DNA of 64,000 nt from Alistipes sp. (GTDB lineage Bacteria; Bacteroidota; Bacteroidia; Bacteroidales; Rikenellaceae). A program made the position numbers and the translations under genes. The notes below the pieces were generated by a model that was given only the letters and a program-made list of their open reading frames with translations, had not been told where the DNA came from and did not search any database. Each line of letters starts with the position of its first letter. Position 1 is the first letter of the stretch. Below are positions 9,213 through 17,376 of this stretch, piece by piece. The DNA lies in NCBI GenBank assembly GCA_017630455.1, contig JAGBVG010000084.1, positions 40,836 through 104,835 on the forward strand. The letters run 5' to 3'.

Positions 9213-9342
9213 AATTTGATATTGTAAGCTGCAATCTGCGGCATATATCAAAAAGATAACCCATCGGGACTGTACTTCGTGTACTATCCCCGATGGGTTA
9301 CTTTTGCTATGCACCACATCTCACGACTTCTAATATCAAATT
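9213..9342 (-). repeat. Imperfect palindromic element E2 (type B), tandem with E1
   Basis: This starts 3 bases after E1. The outer stem AATTTGATATT pairs with AATATCAAATT. Box 1 is GTAAG opposite CTTCT; box 2 is CAATCTGCGG opposite the CCACATCTCA region. The central hairpin has AACCCATCGGG with CCCGATGGGTT and a GTAC-TTCGT-GTAC tip. On the minus strand one A.C mismatch in the central stem becomes a G.U pair, and the tandem G.A motif is present. Confidence 0.75.
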
Positions 9343-9488
9343 ATAAGGCGATATCACAGATACCTCACTTTCCCCTTTCCCTTTTCTTGGTGCGCCCCGT
9401 CCTATACCCCTCCATATCGCAAACCCAATCGCGAGCCCCATCGCAAACCACCTCTTTACCACGTTCTGTCACTCTTTTATCGCTAAAA
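9343..9488. other. Gene-free stretch between E2 and the next promoter
   Basis: No coding sequence is supported here. It is pyrimidine-rich in its first half (runs of CCCTTT) and holds three 12-base direct repeats (see 9416-9451). No terminator with a T-tract is visible for gcvH. Confidence 0.6.
9416..9451 (+). repeat. Three 12-bp direct repeats, ATCGCaAaCCCm type
   Basis: Three adjacent units ATCGCAAACCCA, ATCGCGAGCCCC and ATCGCAAACCAC. They lie about 40 bases upstream of the -33 element of the lipoprotein gene at 9604, so they could be an activator- or repressor-binding array (inference). Confidence 0.6.
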
Positions 9489-9489
9489 T

Positions 9490-9520
9490 TTTGCTACTCC
9501 AATAAAAAATCGTATTTTTG
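9490..9520 (+). promoter_or_regulatory. Promoter of the FN3-like lipoprotein gene: TTTG-N19-TATTTTTG
   Basis: TTTG at 9490-9493 and TATTTTTG at 9513-9520, with 19-base spacing, fit the Bacteroidota consensus well. The leader before the ATG at 9604 would be about 75 bases. Confidence 0.75.
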
Positions 9521-9603
9521 TATCGGAGAAGTAGTTTTCTATTAATAACGCGCAAAGAGAAGAGATTTTGAAAGCTAATACTAACTTTAATAAAATTAAC
9601 TTT

Positions 9604-11931
9604 ATGAAAACATTTAGATGGTTAATGGTCGCAATGATGACCTTAACACTTTCGCTTGTGGCGTGCGAGAAGGATAAGCCAGAGCCACAGCCACAGCCAG
9701 AACCACAGCCAGAGCCACAGCCTGTGGAGCTTACATTCGATGTGGAGACTCTTAGCACTACTAAGAGCGAGGCTACATTCAACATCACACCTTCAAGCCT
9801 CGAGGCAGACTACATCGTAGCAGTTGTTCTCAAGAGTGAATTGGATGCGGATGATTATAGTGATGCTGAGATTGTCGGAGGTCTCTATCTCAAAATCCAG
9901 GATGTGGCTGAGGCAAACGGTACAACATTCGAGGCATTTATGGCTGAGAAGGTTAAGCGTGGTGCTCTTGAGGCGTACAAGGTTGAGAACCTCATAGTTG
10001 GTTCTGATTACTACCTTTTGGTATTTGGTGTAGATGTAAATAATAGCTTCGCATTGTCAGGTAAGGTGACTAAGCACGAGTTCTCAACAGAGGCTAACCA
10101 GCAGACACCTCCAACATCATCTTGCACATTCGAGGTTAAGGCTAACGTGAACCTCACAGCCGTAGCACTCAACGTTAAGCCATCTGACAACAACCAGTTG
10201 TGGCACCTCATCAACGCTCCTGTTGCGGAGTATGAGGCCTATACAAGCGCTGATGGCGAGTATGGCTGGACTAAGGAGGAGTACTTCCAGAACTACCTTA
10301 ACACCGAGATCGCTACTCTCAAGGAGCAGGGTCTTTCAGTAGATGAGATTGGCGTGAAGCTCTTCCATAAGGGTGTGCGTACGCTCAACGACTCAGGCCT
10401 TCAGCCTAAGACCAAGTATGTGACATTCACTGCTGCGGTAGACTACACCGATGGCGCTGCGGTAGCTACATCGGCTCTCAAGGAGTTGCGTTACAACTCT
10501 GGTGAGGCTGCTGAGAGCAACCTTACATTCGATATCGATGTATACAACATCAGCAACTACTCTGCTGAGGTGCGTATCACACCATCGGATCTCAACGCTA
10601 ACTACTATTACTACATCGGCTACATCGACAGCCAGAAGAAGAGTATGAAGCCTATCGACATTGCTAATGCTGCTGTTACTGAGTATATCTACTATTGGGA
10701 GAACTACACAGAACTCAAGCACCGCGACCCTGTAACTGGCGTTACAGACCTCACAGGCGAGAACAAGGTGGAGCTCAACATCGCAGAGACAGAGTACTTC
10801 GTGGTAGCGTTCAGCTTCGAGCCTAACCCAACATACGGTCAGCTTATCAACGAGGAGACTGGCGAGTATGACTACAACCCAGGTACTATCACCTCGGCTC
10901 CTGTATACGTGTCATTTATGACAGCAGAGCAGGGTGATCCTTACACTGCAAACTTCACTATCTCAGCATCGGATGTAGGTCCTTACGACTTCTACCTCGA
11001 GATTAAGGCTGACGATCCTACAATCTACTACCAGCCAGGTATCGCATACGCCGACAACTTCGACCCACAGGCAGCCCTCGACGCTTCAAGCCCAAGCCTC
11101 GCACAGCTTGTGCAGATGACTATGGAGGGTCAGAGCCCAAGCCTTACATTCTGGGAGGCTTTGGAGGAGAAGCTCACAGGCTACTACCGCAATGGTGATG
11201 GTAAGTACTACGTAGCTAACCTCGAGCCTAACCGCGACTATATCGGCTATGTATTGGCTATCGACGCAGAGAACCGCAAGTTCGCACGCTGCGTATATAG
11301 CGAGGTAATTGCAACTACAACAAACATCGGTTCTGTAACCCCAGAGCTTGAGCTTCTTGGTGTTTACAACGGTGAGCACGAGGCAGGTACTATCTTCGGC
11401 GATAAGAACTTGACTTCGGGCCGTCCTATCGTAGCTGTTAAGTTGAACAACATTGAGAACGCAACAGCTGCTTTTGCTGCACTCTCAACAGATCCATATG
11501 CCGACGTTGCAGCCCTTTCGGACCGCTACATCATCTCGGAGTTCCGTGGCTACTGGCAGCAGCTCTCAAGTATTGAGGTGCCTTACCACTTCTTCGTTGC
11601 TGAGTGGGATGTGGAGCAGACCGTAGTAGCTTACGCACAGGACCAGAACGGCCACGAGGCTAAGGTTGCTCGTATGGGTGTTACCCCTGTATCGGCTGGC
11701 GACATCGAGGAGTTGCGCGGCTACGTAGATGCTGTGAACAACGCTTCGGCGCAGGCTGTAGCAAAGTCTATGGTTATCGCAGAGGTTGCAGAGCCTACAA
11801 TGGAGTGCGTTTGGAGCCAGGAGGTTGGCGCACCACGTGCTGCAGAGGTTATCTACCACGAGGTTGAGCCACTCCACAGCGTTGCTTCTGACCTTGTTAA
11901 GGTTCGCGTTATCAAGAGCTTCTACTTCTAA
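9604..11931 (+). CDS. Large surface lipoprotein with repeated FN3-like domains
   Basis: The start is placed at ATG 9604 (775 residues) because it gives a proper signal: MKTFRWLMVAMMTLTLSLVAC with lipidated C21. An upstream in-frame ATG at 9568 would bury it. After a Pro/Glu/Gln spacer (PEPQPQPEPQ, about residues 25-40), the protein consists of about four to five all-beta repeats, each with a pattern like LTFDVETLSTTKSEATFNITPSS followed by DYIVAVV or YYYYIGYI and a YFVVAF strand. It resembles the repeat part of the BACON lipoproteins at 53557 and 55727, but lacks an obvious BACON domain. No catalytic motif; function unknown, probably cell-surface binding or glycan-related. Strong codon bias suggests high expression. 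Confidence 0.8.
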   Translation: MKTFRWLMVAMMTLTLSLVACEKDKPEPQPQPEPQPEPQPVELTFDVETLSTTKSEATFNITPSSLEADYIVAVVLKSELDADDYSDAEIVGGLYLKIQDVAEANGTTFEAFMAEKVKRGALEAYKVENLIVGSDYYLLVFGVDVNNSFALSGKVTKHEFSTEANQQTPPTSSCTFEVKANVNLTAVALNVKPSDNNQLWHLINAPVAEYEAYTSADGEYGWTKEEYFQNYLNTEIATLKEQGLSVDEIGVKLFHKGVRTLNDSGLQPKTKYVTFTAAVDYTDGAAVATSALKELRYNSGEAAESNLTFDIDVYNISNYSAEVRITPSDLNANYYYYIGYIDSQKKSMKPIDIANAAVTEYIYYWENYTELKHRDPVTGVTDLTGENKVELNIAETEYFVVAFSFEPNPTYGQLINEETGEYDYNPGTITSAPVYVSFMTAEQGDPYTANFTISASDVGPYDFYLEIKADDPTIYYQPGIAYADNFDPQAALDASSPSLAQLVQMTMEGQSPSLTFWEALEEKLTGYYRNGDGKYYVANLEPNRDYIGYVLAIDAENRKFARCVYSEVIATTTNIGSVTPELELLGVYNGEHEAGTIFGDKNLTSGRPIVAVKLNNIENATAAFAALSTDPYADVAALSDRYIISEFRGYWQQLSSIEVPYHFFVAEWDVEQTVVAYAQDQNGHEAKVARMGVTPVSAGDIEELRGYVDAVNNASAQAVAKSMVIAEVAEPTMECVWSQEVGAPRAAEVIYHEVEPLHSVASDLVKVRVIKSFYF

Positions 11932-11952
11932 TATCGCGCTTCTATAACATTC

Positions 11953-11983
11953 GAGGCTGATCCGCTTGGGTCAGCCTCTTTTT
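11953..11983 (+). terminator. Rho-independent terminator
   Basis: Perfect 8-bp stem GAGGCTGA/TCAGCCTC with a 10-base loop followed by TTTTT, 21 bases after the lipoprotein stop. Confidence 0.85.
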
Positions 11984-12040
11984 GTGTGGTGTGGTGTGCT
12001 GTGGTGTCGTTGGGTGTTCGCCGTCTGCAGGTTGTGCATT

Positions 12041-12082
12041 AGGAGATCCTTCGACTCCACTGCGTTTCGCTCAGGATGACAT
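12041..12082. repeat. Short intergenic palindrome-like repeat (AGATCCTTCGACTC...TCAGGATGACA type)
   Basis: AGATCCTTCGACTCC is followed by a CTGCGTTTCGCTC core and then AGGATGACA. I recall near-identical sequences scattered in intergenic regions of unrelated bacterial genomes, but cannot search. TCCT/AGGA and the CGACTCC..CGCTC parts form an imperfect hairpin. It lies between two convergent genes. Confidence 0.5.
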
Positions 12083-12111
12083 AGTGTGCAGCACAATGAT
12101 ATCCAACGAAA

Positions 12112-12135
12112 CAGGGAGGCCTTGCGACCTCCCTG
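12112..12135 (-). terminator. Hairpin terminator of the DUF6562-like gene
   Basis: 8-bp stem CAGGGAGG/CCTCCCTG with an 8-base loop, 21 bases beyond the stop at 12157 on the minus strand. The following T-tract is weak (TTTCG). Confidence 0.6.
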
Positions 12136-12156
12136 AAACGTTATCGAAATGATGTG

Positions 12157-14319
12157 TTACTGCTTGTTGTATGTCACAGTATAAATCGGACGACCATCCT
12201 CGTGCTCGCTCTTTGTGATGGTGTAGCCCTCTGGGATCTCCAACTTGTCATCATATCGTATCTGACCAACAAGGAATGAACCCTGATCAGAACCATTTGG
12301 ACGGAGGTTCGGATTTGTAGGAAGAAAGCGGCCCTCATCGCCCCACGCAGGGTTAAATCCTACAAAAGTTCCATTGTATACATTAATGTAGCTTGCAGAG
12401 CGATTCATAGTTCTTTGGATATTATTCTTTATCGCGTCTTTTCTTTTCTTAATATAAGCATCTGTTTCATTGTCAATACTTTTCTTTCCTTCAAGAATAT
12501 CATCGACATCATCTGCTGCATCATCATAGTAACCTCCATCAAAATAACCACCATTAATTATTATGCCTGCATCTTTGTGCGTAGAGGCGCCTGCGAAAAA
12601 TGCACCGGCCTGCTGACCTTCTTCAATTGGTCGAATGAATCTGCCGTTTTCAAATACAACAACACCAAAAGGAACTGTGAGGGTTACAACAGGGTTGGTC
12701 ATATATATTTCACCATTACCTGTAATGGTAATGTGTGAGTTTATCTTTGAGTCAACAACAGGGTCGATAGTCGTATCATTTACAGTAATTTTATGGCCAT
12801 GCAAATCAAGTTCAACATTGGTGTTGCTGTTGACAATTATCATCTCTTCAAGGATAATATCTTGGGTCAAAACCACCTTGCCACCTTTGGCAATAGCCTC
12901 AACAAGCTTATCACTTGTCGATACTGCCACGCCATTGAAGATCTCAAACCAGTCGCCGTCGGCAATAGTGCAGTAGTCGCCCTTGAGATTCAAGAAGCTC
13001 ATACGTGGGTTCTCGGCGTCGTTGTTCGCAGGGTCGAACTTATAGAAGCGGCCGCCAGAGACGGAGATAAGGCCCGTCTCCTTCATAGAGTCGATGTGGT
13101 TGAGTGTGTAGCGGTGGTCGCCATTGTACTCCGCAGCGCGGAACTCGCCACCCAAAATCTCGATCTGACCGCCGTTGCAGCTGAAGAGTGTGCACTCCTC
13201 GGTGGTGTATGTACCGCTCTCGATAAGGAGCTTACCGCCCTCGTTAACAGATGCGATATAGTCGGTAGACTCGATATTACCATTCTTGAATACCAGCTCT
13301 GAGCCACTCTCCACGCGGGTCATAATATCTGTACCCTTGAATGTGAGGGTGTAGCCGCCAAGGTCGATAACAGCATTGCCGCGGAGGCGTGTAGAGATGT
13401 TGATGGCCATATCCTTGGTGAGGGTATACTCACCACCAGTGCGGAGGGTCTCCAAGAGGCGGTTGCGCTCGGTAATCTGATCCTCGATGCCTACGTCGAT
13501 GTTGCCATTAGTGGTGAGGAGGTTACCAACGATAGATGTGAGTTTGTTGGCCTCAACAGGGATCTCGGTGTTGAATGGAAGGGTTTTGATCGCCGATGTC
13601 TCGCCATTAACCGCAAGGGTAAACTGAACGGTAGATGGCTGTGTCTGAGGCACAAGGATGTAGTCTACGTAGAGGTCCGAAGCAGGGTAGTCCGAAGCTG
13701 CGTAGGTGAAGCTCTTGGTGCGCACATCGGCTGCTGTCTCGTCGAACGATGGGCTCTTGGTGATGACGTTGAATGTGTTGTAGACCGCGACATCCGTGCC
13801 GTAGGTGACAGTAGCACTCTTAGGAGTATGGCCCAAGGCGATGCTCTTCTCCACGTCGTTGGTCACAACGCGCAACTTGGCAAAGGGACGTGTGAGGGTA
13901 AACTGGCTAACCTCCGAGATGTTGCCCTCTTTGCCGAGGGTCTTAGAGCCGTAGTAGGCATCGCGAGCCTCGGTCATAGCCATTGCAACGCCCTCGCCCG
14001 AAAGCATAGTGACCTTGTCCAAGCCATCCTGGGTGTTGTAGTAGAGGTCGGTGTCGCTCTCGCTCTTTACAAAGTCGGCCCACACGGCGAATTGGTACTC
14101 GTGGCCCGGAACGATAGCCACAGGGAACTCTGCAGTAGTAGACTTGCTGACTACAGAGTGGCGCACACGGTAGGTGCCGTTGTGGATCTCGAGGATGAAA
14201 CGAAGGTAGTGGTTCTTGAGAACCTCGTTGTCCAGTGCGCCTTTCTCGCTGTCGGCAGCGCGGGTCAACTCAGGGATAGAGACCGAGATGGTGGTCGTCT
14301 GCGCGCCGAATAGTCTCAT
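12157..14319 (-). CDS. DUF6562/fimbrillin-like surface protein with beta-helix repeats, apparently 5'-truncated
   Basis: From the first ATG (14319) the product is 720 residues; a GTG at 14382 would add 21 residues. Residues about 5-270 look like a DUF6562/fimbrillin-type domain (TTTISVSIPELTRA, then VPGHEYQFAVWADF and RPFAKLRVVT). The rest is a run of short beta-strand turns typical of a parallel beta-helix (VIDLGGYTLTFKG, ELVFKNGNI, GQIEILGGEF, IIINGGYFDGG). Such proteins are normally exported lipoproteins, but neither start gives a signal peptide or lipobox. The GTG start lies inside the terminator hairpin of the upstream operon. This suggests that the native 5' end was lost. Bases about 12360-12880 are clearly more AT-rich than the rest of the gene. 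It may be a silent or broken copy. Confidence 0.6.
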   Translation of the reverse strand: MRLFGAQTTTISVSIPELTRAADSEKGALDNEVLKNHYLRFILEIHNGTYRVRHSVVSKSTTAEFPVAIVPGHEYQFAVWADFVKSESDTDLYYNTQDGLDKVTMLSGEGVAMAMTEARDAYYGSKTLGKEGNISEVSQFTLTRPFAKLRVVTNDVEKSIALGHTPKSATVTYGTDVAVYNTFNVITKSPSFDETAADVRTKSFTYAASDYPASDLYVDYILVPQTQPSTVQFTLAVNGETSAIKTLPFNTEIPVEANKLTSIVGNLLTTNGNIDVGIEDQITERNRLLETLRTGGEYTLTKDMAINISTRLRGNAVIDLGGYTLTFKGTDIMTRVESGSELVFKNGNIESTDYIASVNEGGKLLIESGTYTTEECTLFSCNGGQIEILGGEFRAAEYNGDHRYTLNHIDSMKETGLISVSGGRFYKFDPANNDAENPRMSFLNLKGDYCTIADGDWFEIFNGVAVSTSDKLVEAIAKGGKVVLTQDIILEEMIIVNSNTNVELDLHGHKITVNDTTIDPVVDSKINSHITITGNGEIYMTNPVVTLTVPFGVVVFENGRFIRPIEEGQQAGAFFAGASTHKDAGIIINGGYFDGGYYDDAADDVDDILEGKKSIDNETDAYIKKRKDAIKNNIQRTMNRSASYINVYNGTFVGFNPAWGDEGRFLPTNPNLRPNGSDQGSFLVGQIRYDDKLEIPEGYTITKSEHEDGRPIYTVTYNKQ

Positions 14320-14360
14320 TCTTAACCTGTTTGGCGAAATTGTGACAGGCGTATAAAACG

Positions 14361-14408
14361 AAAAAAGTCGGTATCTCGCCACACCAAAAATGTGAACGAC
14401 ATACCGAC
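14361..14408 (-). terminator. Terminator of the 17328-14433 operon
   Basis: On the minus strand GTCGGTAT (14408-14401) pairs with ATACCGAC (14374-14367), followed by TTTTTT (14366-14361). It overlaps the GTG-started extension of the next ORF, which argues against that start being native. Confidence 0.8.
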
Positions 14409-14432
14409 AAAATATCTCCCAGAATTCCTATT

Positions 14433-15092
14433 TTACAACGTCAACTCGCGTGAGAATTGCAACTTGTTGGCGAGGATGATGATGTGGCTCTTGCGCTCCG
14501 CAGCCGCGATCTCCTCAGCCTTAGCAGCCACGGCAGCCTCCTTATTGCCCATCTCTGTGAGCATCTCAGCAGGGTATCCAGCCTCGATAATCTCGTTAGC
14601 GTACTGCTCCTTAGCCATAATCAAAGCCTCGAGTTCGGCACGTAATGTGAGGATGTGAGCACTGTTTTGTGCGAGTTTCTCAAGCTCTGCAGCCTCATCG
14701 CCAAGGGGCATATTCCACGCCTCATCGAGGTCGCAGATAGTGTTCTGGAGTGCGATCTCCTGTGCGTGGAGGTAATCCTCGGCACTGCGGATGGCAGCAC
14801 GACGCTCGCCTGCAGCATCGAGAATAGGAGTGCACAACGTCTTGAAATATAGAGCCTTTGCGCCGTTGTAGCTCTTGCGGTAGGCAATCTCATACTGTGA
14901 TGCGAGACGCTCAACCTTGCGGAGGTCAGCCTCGGAGTGTATGGTCTCGGCAAGGTGGGCGAGGTGCTGAGCATCCTGCTCTGGTGTTGTGAGGTGGATG
15001 CGTGACTCGCAGCGTGTGCCAAGGAGCAAGCCCACAACAAAAAGGGTATAGATGGTGGCAAGAATTGCCTTCTGTTTTCTATTCTGTTTCAT
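14433..15092 (-). CDS. Membrane-anchored coiled-coil protein of unknown function
   Basis: 219 residues. A short basic N-terminus (MKQNRKQK) is followed by one hydrophobic segment (about 9-28, with a cysteine at residue 28). The rest is a long helical region rich in Ala, Glu and Leu (LAHLAETIHSEADLRKVERL, and the segment about 130-205) that looks coiled-coil. I do not recognise a family. A lipobox is not convincing (LLGTRC). It lies 14 bases after the small lipoprotein gene at 15107 and is the last gene before the terminator at 14361, so the two probably act together in the envelope. Confidence 0.6.
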   Translation of the reverse strand: MKQNRKQKAILATIYTLFVVGLLLGTRCESRIHLTTPEQDAQHLAHLAETIHSEADLRKVERLASQYEIAYRKSYNGAKALYFKTLCTPILDAAGERRAAIRSAEDYLHAQEIALQNTICDLDEAWNMPLGDEAAELEKLAQNSAHILTLRAELEALIMAKEQYANEIIEAGYPAEMLTEMGNKEAAVAAKAEEIAAAERKSHIIILANKLQFSRELTL

Positions 15093-15106
15093 CGTCGTAG
15101 CTCGGT

Positions 15107-15382
15107 TTATTCGTTAAGAATTGCGTTACACTCCTCCAAAAATATCAGGTATGACTCGCCGCCAATCTGTGTGCGGAAGGCCTCCTGATGCGCCTTGAGG
15201 TTCTCCGATGCGGCATGGAATGCCTCGTATGTCTCGGCATCTTTTACTGCTGTGGCAAGCTCGTAACTAAGCTCGTATGCCGCATTCAGGTGATTCTGCT
15301 CGTCGATGATAATCTCGCTTTTCTTCTCTGCGCCACACGCCGCGAGGGCTATGGCCATAGCGAGGATAATGCACTTTTTCAT
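15107..15382 (-). CDS. Small helical lipoprotein of unknown function
   Basis: 91 residues. The signal MKKCIILAMAIALAAC gives a lipobox LAAC with lipidated C16. The mature part (about 75 residues) is predicted helical (EQNHLNAAYELSYELATAV and ETYEAFHAASENLKAHQEAF) without a known motif. It sits between the rlmI-like gene (23-base gap) and the coiled-coil protein. Real coding status is supported by the clear lipoprotein signal and operon spacing. Confidence 0.65.
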   Translation of the reverse strand: MKKCIILAMAIALAACGAEKKSEIIIDEQNHLNAAYELSYELATAVKDAETYEAFHAASENLKAHQEAFRTQIGGESYLIFLEECNAILNE

Positions 15383-15405
15383 CTCTATTTCGTCTTTTTT
15401 ATTGG

Positions 15406-16611
15406 TTACTCTACGTATACCACCAAGCCCTTGAGGTACTCGCCCTCGGGGTGGTAGATGTTAATAGGGTGGTCGGCAGGCTGTGTGAGCTGGCCTATGA
15501 TACGCACCTTGCGGCGTGCTATGGCTGCGGCGGTGAATATCGTGGTGCGGAATAGGTCGCGGCTTACGGCCTGCGAGCAGGAGAAGGTGAAGAGGATGCC
15601 TCCTGGGCGAATCTTCTCCAAGGCACGGGCGTTGATCTTCTTATATCCCTGCAGTGCGTTACCCAACACCTTGTGGTGCTTGGCAAAGGCTGGGGGGTCG
15701 AGGATGATAAGGTCGTAGTCCGAGTCGATATCCTTTAGGTACTCCACAGCGTTGCAGGCGATGGCCTTATGAGGGGCATCTGCGCCAAAGTTGAGCGTGA
15801 CATTCTCCTCGGCGAGCTTCACGGCGCGCTCCGAGAGGTCAATAGATACCACCTCTGTAGCACCGCCCGCCATAGCAGCAACTGAGAAACCTCCCGTGTA
15901 GCAGAAGGTATTTAGCACCTTGCGTCCTTTGGAGTATTGGCGTACCAAGTCACGGTTTACGCGCTGGTCGATGAAGAAGCCAGTCTTCTGACCCTCCTCC
16001 CAGTTGACCTTGAACTTAAGGCCATTCTCCAACACCACGGTGTCGCGCGTGGCGGTGTGCCCCCAAAGATAGCCGTCTATAGCTCCCAACTCAGCCTTGA
16101 AGGGGAGTGTCTGCGAGCTCTTGTCGTAGATAGCCTCGAGGTTGTCGCCGTATGCCGCACGGAGTGCCTCGGCAATAGCTGCGCGAGAGTGGTACATACC
16201 CACAGAGTGGCACTGCACAACGGCGATGCGCTCATATATGTCGATCACAAGACCTGGCAGTAGGTCGCCCTCGCCGTGAACTAAGCGGTAGCAGGTAGTC
16301 TCCTTACTGTCGCTGAGACCCAGGGTTTTACGTATGTTTAGGGCCTCGGCGATGCGGCGATTCCACCACTGCTGGTCGATATCCTCCTTCTCGAATGTCA
16401 GCACTCGCACGGCGATAGAACCTATCTGCCAGTGGCCGCGAGCTATGAACTCTCCCTGCTTGGTCACTACGTCTACGATATCGCCCTCCTTGAGTGGGTT
16501 GCTACCCTCGGTGATACGCTCTATAGCGCCCGAAAATACCCAAGGGTGACAACGTTGTAGCGACTCCTCCTTTCCACGACGTAGGTGGATGATGTTGAAT
16601 TTCTCTGCCAT
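15406..16611 (-). CDS. rlmI: RlmI-like 23S rRNA (cytosine-C5)-methyltransferase
   Basis: A 401-residue class I SAM-dependent methyltransferase. It has an N-terminal PUA-type RNA-binding domain (HPWVFSGAIERI, then EGDIVDVVTKQGEFIARG), a central RlmI-type domain (QKTGFFIDQRVNR), the SAM-binding motif LNTFCYTGGFSVAA, and the catalytic-site motif LDPPAFAK. The length matches RlmI (about 396). The family includes m5C1962 methylases of 23S rRNA and related proteins of unproven target, so the exact site is inferred. Confidence 0.85.
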   Translation of the reverse strand: MAEKFNIIHLRRGKEESLQRCHPWVFSGAIERITEGSNPLKEGDIVDVVTKQGEFIARGHWQIGSIAVRVLTFEKEDIDQQWWNRRIAEALNIRKTLGLSDSKETTCYRLVHGEGDLLPGLVIDIYERIAVVQCHSVGMYHSRAAIAEALRAAYGDNLEAIYDKSSQTLPFKAELGAIDGYLWGHTATRDTVVLENGLKFKVNWEEGQKTGFFIDQRVNRDLVRQYSKGRKVLNTFCYTGGFSVAAMAGGATEVVSIDLSERAVKLAEENVTLNFGADAPHKAIACNAVEYLKDIDSDYDLIILDPPAFAKHHKVLGNALQGYKKINARALEKIRPGGILFTFSCSQAVSRDLFRTTIFTAAAIARRKVRIIGQLTQPADHPINIYHPEGEYLKGLVVYVE

Positions 16612-16620
16612 AATATGGTG

Positions 16621-17328
16621 TTATTCTTTGTGTTGCTCTTTTGGTGAATGTGTGTGGCGGTGGTGTCTGCGGCGACGGTGGGGCTTGTGTGGCGGCTCCG
16701 AAGCCTGCAGCGTAGGCATAACCGATATGATCTTAAGTGGCTCGCTCTTGGGCTCCACGCGCTGCAACTCACTTAGAATCTCGATGCAGACCCACGCATC
16801 CGTGGCGGCATATTCGAGCTGCTGCTGTGTAAGACTTTCGGCTTCCCAGTTGCTGAGTCTCTGAGCTTTAGATACTCGCTTGCCGAGCACTATTGCCGAG
16901 AGTTTGCGCAGACTCTTCTCCTCGATTCCCCATCGCGACGCCTCCACCTGAAGGTCCACGAAGCCTGCGGCGTGGAAGTTACGTAGCGCGTGCAACGCTC
17001 GTATGTCGCCCGTTACATCTGCACCCACCTTGAGTATCTGGCTTGAGCCGAGAATCTTCAGGATGCGGTTATCGAGACGTATGTGCGAGAGGCGAAATAG
17101 GTAGCAGGTGTCGGGTGTTGAGAGCTGCAGTAGTCCCACCTTATACGACACGCCGGCACGAAACGAGGGACGTGTCTCGGTGTCGAAGCCGATGATGGTG
17201 TGACGCTTGAGATCCTCGCACGCCGCCTCTATCTGCTCCGCCTTATCCACGACAACTATACGCCCTTCGAAGCGTGCAGCGTCGAGTGCCGCAACACTAT
17301 CGTTATCTATCGTCTTCTGAAACGCCAT
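16621..17328 (-). CDS. DEDD-type 3'-5' exonuclease (RNase D/WRN-like domain)
   Basis: 235 residues. Exonuclease motifs are visible: Exo I FDTETRP (about 47-53), Exo II around KVGADVTGDIRAL, and Exo III-like YAATDAWVCIEIL (DEDDy). The catalytic domain ends near residue 185; the tail is very basic and His-rich (HKPHRRRRHHRHTHS), probably binding nucleic acid. Related stand-alone Bacteroidota proteins process RNA or DNA 3' ends; the substrate cannot be told. It has its own promoter overlapping the recQ stop, and starts the exonuclease-rlmI-lipoprotein operon. Confidence 0.82.
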   Translation of the reverse strand: MAFQKTIDNDSVAALDAARFEGRIVVVDKAEQIEAACEDLKRHTIIGFDTETRPSFRAGVSYKVGLLQLSTPDTCYLFRLSHIRLDNRILKILGSSQILKVGADVTGDIRALHALRNFHAAGFVDLQVEASRWGIEEKSLRKLSAIVLGKRVSKAQRLSNWEAESLTQQQLEYAATDAWVCIEILSELQRVEPKSEPLKIISVMPTLQASEPPHKPHRRRRHHRHTHSPKEQHKE

Positions 17329-17368
17329 CGTCTACAACCTGAGAGTTATTAAATTCAAATGCAAAGCA

Positions 17369-17376
17369 CAAAGTTA
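17369..17376 (-). promoter_or_regulatory. -7 box TAACTTTG before the exonuclease operon
   Basis: TAACTTTG on the minus strand is a perfect TAnnTTTG box whose TAA is the recQ stop codon. It lies 41 bases before the exonuclease ATG at 17328. Confidence 0.55.

Noticed and set aside
14320-14432. A signal peptide for the DUF6562-like gene in another frame (frameshift)
   Set aside because: One frame gives a weak hydrophobic stretch ending in a cysteine (FFVLYAC), but it is read through the terminator's T-run, has no basic start and no credible start codon.
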